From the NCBI GenBank assembly GCA_949358305.1, contig OX442314.1:10533060-10597059 (forward strand): a stretch of 64,000 bases of DNA, read 5' to 3'. A program made the position numbers and the translations under genes. Of the stretch, positions 35,501-47,500 are shown one piece after another. Position 1 is the first letter of the stretch; each line of letters starts with the position of its first letter. Below the pieces are notes generated by a model that saw only the letters and a program-made list of their open reading frames with translations, made no database searches and was not told the DNA's origin. This DNA comes from Strigamia acuminata. Lineage: Eukaryota > Arthropoda > Chilopoda > Geophilomorpha > Linotaeniidae.

Positions 35501-38500
35501 GTTTCCCATCTTTTTTGGCTTAATTTTTCCTCCATTACTTTTATACAGTTTAGAGGTTTTTCATGGCCACTTGTTCCTCACTTGCATCCATTCAGCTGAT
35601 ACAGATTAAGCCATGTTGGCCTAATATTACTTTTTCAAAGTGATAATAAAACTAAAGATGAGATTAAAAACTTGAGTCTAAGCACACTGGTAAACTCATA
35701 AGCAACTGGTTATTACCCAAACCCTATCCAGGCGATTTGATGCCACAAATAACAAATTAGTGTTTAATGAGGATAGACCATAAACCTATTATTTCTAATT
35801 TGTTTACAATAGTATAAACATAAATGCCAGCTATCAACATGACACCAAAATTGTTTCCAAAAATTTATCGATCTCAATGCATTGTGCAATGTCAAGCTGT
35901 AAACAAAGGCTACTAGAGAAAACATACTGATTGGCCGATAGAACTAAGAAATGTTTTCGTCCATGTTGAAAGCGTGGGTGTTAGTACTACATAGGACGAT
36001 TAACTACAGGACTTCCGATCAGGGCGGGACTGGGAACAAATTTTTTGCCGGGAAATCTGGGTGTCCGGGCCACAATTAATGCATTATCGAGTAATATCGC
36101 TAGCAATATCGATTAGTATCTCCTCATATACTCGAGTTGCACTCAAAAAGGCACCTCACAATGTGTACTCCCATTGGTGGAGCCAGTTTACTGGTGTAGT
36201 GATCCGGAAAAGTAGACCCAAACACCAGAATTGCATTACAATGTACAGACATTGCAATCGATTGCCTAGGCAACGGCCTAAAATTCAAACTTCCAGACAA
36301 TGTAAGCAATAAACACAACAAACATGAGTTTGACATTTTTTAATGTGTAAAACTTCATTTTAATGATGGAAATAAGATTTTTTATTTAATAATATCAAAA
36401 TAACATTAACTAAACTAGTCATAACAATCACAACAATAAATAAAAATCAAAACTACTTCTCCTAGTAGTAGTATACAGTCTGGAGTTAGTAGTAAACTGA
36501 CTCGACCAATGGGAGTACACATTGTAAGGTGCCTTTTTGAGTGCAACTCGAGTATAGTTTAAAATATCGAATAAAGAATTCTTTTACTTTGCACTTGTAC
36601 TTTGCCCCACCATTCCTTATAATTATTCAGCTTAAAAATAATCTCATTAGTTGCTTCATCTTCACAAGTCTTGGTTCTCACAACACCCTACCGTTTGATA
36701 TTACATTATCTATTTAAAATGCTTATAAAATTCCTTGCGTTTAACTTACAGTCTACATTCCAAACAATTTTCATCTTTTGATTATGAACTTCACATCACT
36801 CCATGGTCTCCTTCATTAAAACTGTCATTTGCAAGTATTAAAACGAAAATAAATAACAATTTCCCTTTCTAAACTTTTCTCACTTGTCACTTCACTTCCT
36901 TCGCTTCCGTAACATCCTCTAAACCACTTTCCCATCAATTTGTATTCAATTTTCCAATTCATTTTTTTAAAATCATAAGATAAAAGCGAATGTGAAAATA
37001 GCCCAAAGGGGGCTCATCCACTCAGTGCACCCGTGGCGTTTTCATTTTGCTTTTCAATTCAAAATTCAGAATTAGTCTCCGGAGTCCCCCCATGCCTAAT
37101 CCAATTGAGTTCCTTCTACATCTCCTGACAAAAAAAAATAAAAAAAAATCCAAAAAATCGCACACACTTCATTCAAAACTCAAAAGGTGGGCAGAAATAG
37201 AAATTGTTCTATTTCCACTTAGAAATTCCAAATTACCTGTCAGCTCAAACGCAAAACTCGACAAGTTTTCAAGAGAAATAAGTGAGAAAAATATAAGGAA
37301 AAGTTTGCAAAGAGGAAGAAGAAGAGCGATAAAAGCAGAGGTCGTCGAGGCTGCGAATCAATCAAAAAGCGCGCTTCTTTTAAGCGTCGCTATCACGTCC
37401 TTGGTGACTCCTCGCCACCCCTGACAACGACGCCTCGTAGCCATGGTCGCGGGCGGGACGCGGGGGAATCGAGGGCGGACGCTGTGGTTTGATTGGATTT
37501 TTCGATCACTGCCGCAAGACGCAGGTCGACCATGGAGACGACAACATTCATCATCAACTCACCGTATTACTAATGGCCGTCATCCAGTCACTGAAAAAAT
37601 AGAAAAAAAGAAGAGAAAAATTATGAAATAAATGATTGAAAGCACGCAGCGCATCTCCGGGGCATTACAACAGCGCTCTGTTGTATATTTCCTAAGCTAT
37701 TTTAGAAAATTTTACGGATATTTAGAATTTGACTGTAGAAAGTGGGAGACGGCAAATCATATAAAACATGTTTCGTTACTACACCATTTGCCATGTTTAC
37801 ATGTTGGATGTAAGGTGATTGAGGTTGTTGAGAATAACGGACAAGGTATTAACGTTAACGTGGTAAAACCGGAAGTGGTTCCCTTAAAGTTTAATACCGT
37901 ATTTATACATAGTGCGCTAGGTGGCGCTTTAAAGAAATGACATCATAGTTCATCCCAACATTACATCTACTCAGTTAATACTCATAAGCAGTTTCCTGCA
38001 TAGGAAACCAGTCTGCCCACAGAAACTTCTGTGGTGCAGGAAGTAGCGATCGGTCTTGACAATTTGTGACCGGTCGTAATTTTTTTTAGCCGGTCTCAAA
38101 TATGGCAGCAATCAGTTCTACCAACAAATGCAAACAACTGTATATTCTATTTATAAAAAGAGATTATTAGTTTATAAATAAAATTACAAATTAAAAACAA
38201 ACTAGCAATCCTATTCATCCTAACTCCAAAAGTAGCCTTAAAAATTTTTATTGGCATCCATCTTGTTTCTTTTCCATGGCCATTCACCATTTCTTTTCTG
38301 TTGCATAGAGCTGTGAGTACCACAAAAAGTCTGGTGTGACAGACTGGCACATGTTCTGCTACCAGATGATTCCGATAGGCTTTTCTGTCATGTCTATAAA
38401 CACGGGAAAGTCTGTGGGCATACACTTCTGTTAGCAGATGATCGTATGAGTACTAGGCTTTATTTGGAAAACTAAATTCCAGTTGTACGAGGTAGATTTT

Positions 38501-41500
38501 GGGGCGTTTTGCGCATTGCAAACTATGCTATATTCTTGTAGCATTGTTTTCCAAGTTGTGACTTTAATTTTTCCACTTCTAAAAATTAAATTTGTTTATA
38601 AAGAGTCGGGCAGATTGATGTGCACTGCCAAAACCCCTCAACTGAAAAACGGAGCGACGACCGAGGTTATACTGCATTTGCCGAGTAACCACACCGAAAG
38701 AAAGAAAGAAATAAAGAAACAGACAAATGGAAGATAGAGCAGAGGGTAATCAATAAAAGAGATAGTAAACTTTCGGATAAAAAAAAATAAAAAAATGTAA
38801 AAAAAAAAAATACACCATAAAATTGTTAAACCTCATAAAACAGATGTACGAGCGTATAAAAAAACATACATGTAGATAAAAGCAGCGAAAAATTATTCAA
38901 AGACCTAAAGGTGAGGCCGAAGCTTGTAAATCAACCATAAATCATTTTTAGGCTTATTTGCAAGCGTGTTCACGCTGCCCTTTGCATTTAGAGCCATCTA
39001 GAGCTCAACACTTGTGATTAAAATTGAATTATCTCGACTCTGGATTCATCTTGTTACATCCCCAGAGAGATAGGGAGAGAAAGAGATGGAGAGGAGCGCG
39101 AAAAGCATCTCCATCGCGTTTGTGGGGCAATTAACGAAACAGCAGATCTGCTCTTGTTTACGTTACACGGGAGGTCAATAACACGCGAGTCAAGTGCAAA
39201 TTCAATTTGTCAGCTTCAACATTTTTGTGTAATGTTAAAATTAAACTTCATTTGCAGTCGCAGTGCAAGAGTCACAAAAGACCTATCGCTTTTGTTTGAC
39301 AAGCACAACCCGGCTACTCTGCAACTGGCAATCAAATTAAACTCGCTCATTTCCTGCTTTGATCCCAACGCGACGAGCATGCGCATTAATTAGCACTTCA
39401 TTTAAGCACAAAGTCTCGTGCAGTGCAAAACATGCCACATCACCACCTCGCCCGTTTGTTCGTCGTTATGTGCCACCGCAAAGTGGCAAAGACCATCCAC
39501 AAATTACACATATTTTCACATAATTTTGACATAGATCTTAACTTGACCACAATGACCGTCAATAACTATAATTCTTACCGCCAACCACAATCTTTTCGAG
39601 AAGAGTGGTGTCCATGTAAACAAGGGAATTTCGCTTGGATGAGGATTTTTGGCGGTTTTGTGCTTTGGGATTTGTTGTGTATTCAAAAATAATTGTTTTT
39701 TAGTCTAAAAATGAATGTTTTGATAAAAAAAATGAATGGTTTGACCGAAAAATAAATGTTTTTGACAGAATAATGAATGTTTGTGACCGAATAATGAATG
39801 TTTCGACCGAATAATGAAAGTTTTTGATCTTAAAAATCAATTTTTTTGATCTTAAAAATCAATTTTTTTGATCTTAAAAACAATTTTTTTGATATTAAAA
39901 ATCAATTTTTTTATGGTATAAATCAATTTTTTGTACAAAAAATCAATTTATTGTACTAAAAATCAATTTTTTGTACTGAAAATCAATTTTTTGTTCTAAA
40001 AATCAATTTTTTGGCCTTTAAAATAAGTTTTTGGACCTAAAAATCATTTAATTACATAATTAGTCTTAAAAATAAATTTTTTTCAATACTCAAGGGTGTG
40101 GCGACGACCCCTTACCCTGGTACGTCCGCCATTCACCCTAGAGTCAGAATTAATCCTATTTGCTGTACATAGTTTACAATAGAATTTAAAATTCAGTCAA
40201 GCTCACAGGGCACTTTTATCTTAAAATTGATTCTACCTTCATTATTAATGTTTATCATTACAATTTATCAAAAAAAACATGAAAAAAAACCCCAAGAGCG
40301 CCTAATACGACAGGAACAGGCCTGTTGTTCCGTGTAACAAATCTGCTCCCCTTATTAGTCATTCCTATCCAGTCCCTGAAAAAAATAAGCACGTGACTGA
40401 TGACCCTTTTTCCCCCCTCATTCTGTAATAGTTTCTATCAACCTGCAATATATTAAGTCAAAAAGCTAATATAGCAAAAGAGAAAGTATAATAGATAAGT
40501 ATAATGAAATGCCACACACCCTTGTGACAAAACACAAAAGCCCAATTGCATTACATTTCCGCTTGGAAAACGTATAAGGCATTAAAATTTTTTTTTTTTT
40601 TTTTTAAAGAAAAAAGAATAATGGAATAGAGGTTTCTGTCCCCTTAACATAAATGGATCTTGTCGAGGCAAAAGAGGGACGGATCGAAGTAAAATGCATG
40701 AAGCGCGCATCCTCAATTGCAAATGATTCTGTTTACGACCACAACCAGCGCAGACTTTGCTTCATCCTCGTTATCGCTTAATAGATATCATATCACCAAG
40801 TGGCGTTATAGGGAAAGAGAAAAACATCCACAAACAACACCTCAGTTAAGACGTGTGCACATCTATTTGATAAATCTCACATTAATCGTCGAAATTAAGC
40901 AATTGCTGTCGGATAATGGTCAATTTTTAGTCAACCACGTTCATTATCACTCCACAATCACTTATTGACATTGAATTTTGCTAAGAATCAGAAAAATCTC
41001 AGATTTGTTTGCAGAAATCAAACATGGCATGGGATACCGGGAATTTCCTGGTGGCCCGTAACGCTGCGAATTTTTTTTACCGGGCTGAAGTTGGCACCAC
41101 ATTCACATTCGCCCAAACTACAGACAGAACAGATCCCAATTTTTTTTACCACGGATTTCAATGGTTTTACACCGAAAGATAGAGGACTTAACAAACCCTG
41201 AAAAGTACAAGTCTCGACCCCTCTTAGTTTTCGACCGGCAACCATTTGAATATTTCGCAACAGAGATTTAACTTAGAACAAATGGCGACCATTGGTTTCT
41301 AAACCATCTATATATTGAATCTTTATCTACAATTTATCACAACTGCCGTGCAGAAATGGGATAAAATCTCTCCAGAGACTCTAGCATTAATTATTGTGAA
41401 ATATGTTACTTGTGATAATGATTTTCAATCTGGAAGTGTTCTTCGGAAAAAAGTAAATGTTGATCTAGCAGAGTATAAATTTTCTTGTAACAAAAAAATT

Positions 41501-44500
41501 GAACATTGGTTATACAATGCATACAAAAAGAATACTAGTGGTTTAAAAGCTAACGTTAATAACAATTTCATACACAAAGATTTGATTTTGCTTGTTAAAC
41601 CAAGTGATAAGACTTAAGTTATAATGAAAAGCAAGAAAAATTAATTGTTTCATTTTTTCTGAATTAGCACTTAGATCATCAGCAGGTTTAGGAAATTTAT
41701 CATCACAGAAAGGACAAATGAATGTACTGATTAATTGAACTTGGGTAACAGATCCATCTTCATTAACAAATTTAAAATGGAACCAATTTAAACAATAATC
41801 ACAACGAACCATTTGACTGCCCCTTACACTTGAAGTGTTACACACAAAACATATTCTGCTACCAGCGCCATCTTCAATTTACGACTGCAGTTTGTGTTGG
41901 TTCCTATTCGGTTCCACAAAGATTTCGAATGTCCAAGTAATGAAAACACACGTTGTAACGGGAACATAAAATAACACGTCTTTACTTTACGGTAAATTTT
42001 ACAACAATTCAATTGCACGTGCATTACGTGCGTGCAACGTTCACACATTTGATAACGTTAAAACCTTTGATAATTTGTAACAATAGATTAAATCTAACAA
42101 ACCCTCCTTACAAATTTTTATAAGTTTTAAAATGAATTAAGAAAAACTAAAACTAACATTCAATGAAATTCGAAAACAAAAACAAAAAACATGAATAAAA
42201 TATTATTTCGAACTTAAAACTATTTGTCTTCGTCTTCGTTCTTCTCTTCGTCCTCGTTTATCTTAACTTCTCCTCTCAGACTCACGCCGTCGCGTCCCTC
42301 CATGAATTTGTCTTTCGCGACCGCCTTCGTCAGGAAATCAGCAATCATGTCACCTGTTGGTAAATGGATTAATTCAATGTTGCCAAGTTTTATCTCGTCC
42401 CTTATGAACATCAAGTGTCGGTTCATATGTTTAGTTCTTCCAAACTGGTTCGAACCGCACAAAATCTGCATTGCTGGTTGACTGTCCGTGAAGATTGGTA
42501 CTTTTCTCTGCACACAGCTTCCTTCGCCCACTTCACTCAAAAAGTCTCGCGCCCATTTTATGGATTTCAGCAATTCGCAGATGGCCAAAATCTCGCTTTC
42601 TGTCGATGACATCGCGACTAATCGTTGTTTTTTGGTTTTCCACGTTATTGTTGTTGATCCAATTTTTACTATCATCCCTGTATGTGATTTTGCATCTTGG
42701 GTGACGTTCCAGCTTGCGTCCGCAAATCCTTGTAATTTCCCCTCCTCATTTGAGAAAAACAATCGCATCTCAATCGTCTTCTTCAGATATCGCATCACTC
42801 GTTTGACCGCTCTGAAGTGTAATTGGCGCGGATCTCTTGAATATGCTGACAACGCACTTATTGCGAATGATATGTCCGGTCGTGATATTATCATCACGTG
42901 CATCAGCGATCCTATCATTTGCTGATAAAGTTGCTGGTCGACTCTTTTCGATTTCTCAAAATCATCTAAGTCTTGTCCAGTAGCCATTGGTGTGTTTGCA
43001 GTGACTCCGTCCATCAGCTCGTATCTCTTCAAAACATCGTTTATGTATTTTTGTTGACCAATTAGAATTCCGTTGTCCATTATCGAAATTTCCATTCCCA
43101 AAAGAAAATGCACTTCCCCCAAGTCAACAATTTCAAAAACTCGTTTTATCTTCTTTAGAATCCGGTCCAATATCTTTTGACTAGTAAACGCTGCCAAAAT
43201 GTCATCTACGTACACCCCCAGAATAATAAAGTCATTTTTTCTCTTGTAAATATACACACACCTGTCGTTGATTAGTGGTGTCAGGCCAATTTTCTGCAAT
43301 TCCGTGTCCAGTCTCTCGTTCCAACATCTCCCTGATTGTCTCAGGCCGTACAGGCTTCGTTCAAGTCTGCAAATCAAGTCCTTCTGTTCATATCCCTCTG
43401 GCTGCTCCATGAAAATCGTTTCATCAATCAGGCCGTACAGGTAAGCTGTTTTTATGTCAAATTGACGCGTCATCAATTTGTGTTTGGCCACCATGGATAA
43501 AATGATGCGGAGTGATTCGACTCTTACAACTGGCGAGAAAGTTTCCGTGTAATCAATGCCTGCTCTCTGGGAATACCCCACTGCCACCAATCTTGCCTTG
43601 TATTTATTTACACTCCTGTCCACGTTGAGTTTTATCCGATAAATCCATTTGCTCTTTATCGTAGTCATTTGTTTTTCCTTCTTCACCAATGTCCAAACAT
43701 TGTTCACGTGCAATGAGTCTATTTCACTATCCATCGCCGTTTTCCATTTTTCTTTTTCGTCGCAATTTATTGCTTGCTCGTATGTTTCCGGTGTAAATAA
43801 GTCGTCAACGCCTTCGAATGCTGCATTCGCTGCCTCAACCGCTGCGTTCACTGCTTCATGTTGTGCTGCGATGCGCTGTGATCGTCGTACACCTTCTTGT
43901 TGCAATTGTCGCTCACGCTGCTCCATTTGTTCCGCGTGTCGCTGCTCGAGCACGGCTTGTGTTGTTCCTCGAGGCCTGCCAACCTGCGCTGGTTGATCTC
44001 GTTGCAGCTCTTGTTGTTCATCTTCAACAATCACTGCAGGCTGTTGAACATTGTTGTCATCGTTAGCATTTGTTTCTCCAATTGCCTCGTCTTCGAATTC
44101 TTGACAAAAACGCCTATTCTCGTCCGGTTTTGTCAAATTAAAGATGTCCGCCCCTCGAATTTCTTCATTAAATTCCACCGTTCTACCTTCTTGTATTTTC
44201 TTTTCTGCTGGGACGTAAATCCTAAACGCCTTTCTATCCGTCGAATATCCCACGAATATTCCGCGTTTTGCTTTTTGATCAAGCTTTTGCCTCTTCTCTG
44301 CTGGGATGTGCAGGAATGCCTCACAACCAAAAACTCGAAGATGTTTTATTGATTGCTTGCGTTTTAACCACATTTCCTCCGGAACTAAATCACCATTTGG
44401 TTTCGTCAAAGTTCGGTTTTTTACGTGTATCGACGTTGAAAATGCTTCGGCCCAAAATATTTGCGGTAGGCCCGATTCCAAAAGCAATGTTCGTGTCGCC

Positions 44501-47500
44501 TCAACGAGCGTTCGATTCGTACGCTCCGCAATGCCGTTGCTGGCTGCATTGAATGGCACTGTGAGCTCGTGCAATATGCCTTCATCGTTGCATAAACGTT
44601 TAAAATTCTCGTTGACAAACTCGCCTCCGTTGTCGCTTCTAATACGCTTTAATTTATTTCCCGTTTGTTTTTCCGCCATCGCTTTAAACGATTTGAAGAA
44701 GTCAAATGTTTGAGATTTCTCGCTCATGAAATAAGCAAATTTCTTGCGGGTAAAGTCTTCAGTAATTACAAAAGCGTACCTGCTTCCTCCCATTGATGGT
44801 GTCTTGAATGGTCCAATCAAATCCATGTGTATTAGTTGCAAAACATCATCCGACTGCTTTTCGTTTATTCGTTTGTACGGGCTCTTCGTCATTTTTCCGA
44901 GTATGCACGCGGTGCATTTCTCCAATGGTGCATTGTTGTATTCCAACCCGTAAACCAATTCCTTGTTGGTCATCTTGTCGATTGTTCGTTCGTTTGCATG
45001 ACACAATCGTTTATGCCATATTTCCTTGGTTTGTTTAGTTGTCGTGGCAACCGCATTCGCTTGCTCTTCTTTTTTCAGTTGCAATAAATACATGGTGCCA
45101 CACTTCGCTCCCTTTCCAATCGTCTCTCCAATTGGACTATTAATGTCCGCCCAGTTTCCTCTGAATTGAACGGTGTAGTTCTTTGCCGTCAAGCGCGGAA
45201 TTGAGAGCAAATTTCCTTTTAGCTCTGGAACAAAGAGCACATCTTGCAGCAAAATCTTCATTGTTGCTGCTCCGTCGAGTTGACAATCCAAAATTATGCT
45301 TCCTTTTCCAGTTGCTAGAAGCTTCACACCTTTCTTGGCTGTGGTTATTGTTGTCTCCATCTCAACAAACGTTTTAAACAGCTCGCGCTTGCTCGACATA
45401 TGCACAGAAGCTCCTGAATCTAAAATCCAGTCGTCAAGGTGATCACTCGATTCCAATTCAACCACTAGCGCGTGTTGTATTGTTGCAAATTCTACTTCGG
45501 CCTGCGCCATCTTTGCAGCCTCCTTTGGTCTCTGCGTCATTTTCGTGGGGCGCTTCTCTGGATGGCGCTGCCAACAGTCTTTGGCAATATGGCCACTTTT
45601 GCCACACTCATAACAAACAAATTTTGTCCCACCTTTTGTTTTCCTGCCTCCCGAATTTTTTCCGACTTGTGCCTTGAACGCCACTGTCCCGCTTTCCGTC
45701 GCTGCTCCTTTCAAATTAAACGCTGACCATTGGTCCTCCATTTTGAGTTCACGTCGTAATTCTTCAATTGTTGCGGCTGCATTCGATCGAAAATTCCTCG
45801 CAATGTGGGAAAATCTTGTCACGAGACTACGCGTCACGTACATCATCAATTCGCGATCTTTTATGTCACGTCCGACTGCCTTGGCTCTCGATTGAATTGA
45901 CTTTGCCCTGTTTAAGTAGCTGTCCACTGCTTCGTCGTGTCTCATACGTAATTCGCACAATTCTGCCGCCGCGTCGATTTGACGTTCCTCCGTCGTTCCG
46001 GCGTACAGCGCTTTTAACGCATCCCAAACTTCTTTTGCACTGGTTTTCCCCATGCAATTCGTCGCTTCCTCGTTCGAAACGGTCAAAATAATGATGCCGA
46101 GTGCCTCGTTGTTGTTTTTCACCCAAGTGTTATATTTTACGAGATTATCTGCGTAACCCGCAGAGCCCACCACCGGTTCCACCACCGCTGGGTCCGTGAT
46201 CATATTTTTCAAACTTTTAGCTGCTAATAAAGTTCCAACCTTAAACTGCCAGATGAAATAGTTCTCCGGTGTAAGAAGATCAATTCGATTCAACGAACCG
46301 CCCGAAATCGCATCCGCCATTTTTCACGACGTTCGATTTTCGAATTCCGTCACGTGCGCACTTCGTTCTCACTCGAATCTTCGAAAAATGTCGTCTGAGT
46401 GCCGTGGATACTTCTTTTCGAAGAAAAACCGGCCTTCTGCTACCACTTGTTGGTTCCTATTCGGTTCCACAAAGATTTCGAATGTCCAAGTAATGAAAAC
46501 ACACGTTGTAACGGGAACATAAAATAACACGTCTTTACTTTACGGTAAATTTTACAACAATTCAATTGCACGTGCATTACGTGCGTGCAACGTTCACACA
46601 TTTGATAACGTTAAAACCTTTGATAATTTGTAACAATAGATTAAATCTAACAGTTTGGCGATATATTGCGATTACACCGCTAGTTCTAAGCGATATATCG
46701 CAAAAATATCGCCAAACTGCAGTATCGCATTCACATTCGCTTCAAAGAGAAATCACAGGCCTAGTTGTACATAAAAGTAATCCAAAACACCTGAATTACA
46801 ACCAATCCCCAGACATTTTAATCGATTATCTGTTTGCATGATGAATGTTTTGAGGCATGTAGGAGATTTAACTACTTAATTAATTAATTGAGCCTTGACT
46901 AGAATAGTAACTAACTAATCATGAAAAAGGCAAAATAATTTCTTTTTCAATTTTTTCAATTGCTTATTGTCTCTTCCTTACTTGCTTCTTGGGCGCTATC
47001 ACCACTTTACTTTCTTCCTGCTTTATTTCTCTCCCACAATACAACTTGTTCTTGCATTACTGTTAATTTTTAATGCCTAGTGTGAACTCTTTTAGAAATA
47101 CTTAAGAATACAAACACGTGCAGTTGTTTCTAGACCCCTAGGGTGAATACTCTTTAACTGGGTTTTGTCTGGTTTCTTCAGTTCTCAGCATACAAGCTCA
47201 AGCCTGGGTCCATCAAGAAAGCAGTCCCACAGGATGCCCCCTTACATGTCCTCAAACTCTGAACAAGCTTTCAGACTTTGAGGTCACGACTGGGTTAGGT
47301 CAAACTCAATCCATCAATCTCAGTGATGGCAAAGTTAGGATGAGTCAGCCCATGGGTACCGCCAGAGTGGTCCACATTGGCACGCTCGTATTATCTTTAG
47401 TTGATTAGATTAGTTTAGGCTTGGACGATTAATACAGAACTTTTCATTGCTTAAAAATGAAACAATCCAGTCTGGTGATTGTGATGCCAATAGACCAATG

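Larger units (their letters stand above)
41895..46652 (-). mobile_element. complete Ty1/copia retrotransposon, intact and very young
   Basis: 4,758 bp on the minus strand: 5' LTR 46448-46652, a primer binding site-like TGGTAGCAGAA right inside it (complementary to an internal part of initiator tRNA-Met, as in Drosophila copia), one 1,366-codon gag-pol frame, polypurine tract, 3' LTR 41895-42099. The flanking 5-bp duplication GTTTG is perfect (41890-41894 and 46653-46657). LTRs that read as identical and an uninterrupted frame mean a recent insertion. It sits in an intron of the PH-domain gene in the same orientation. Confidence 0.95.

Noticed and set aside
42224-46126. Numerous plus-strand frames of 60-150 codons
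   Set aside because: All are antisense or off-frame shadows of the intact copia polyprotein.
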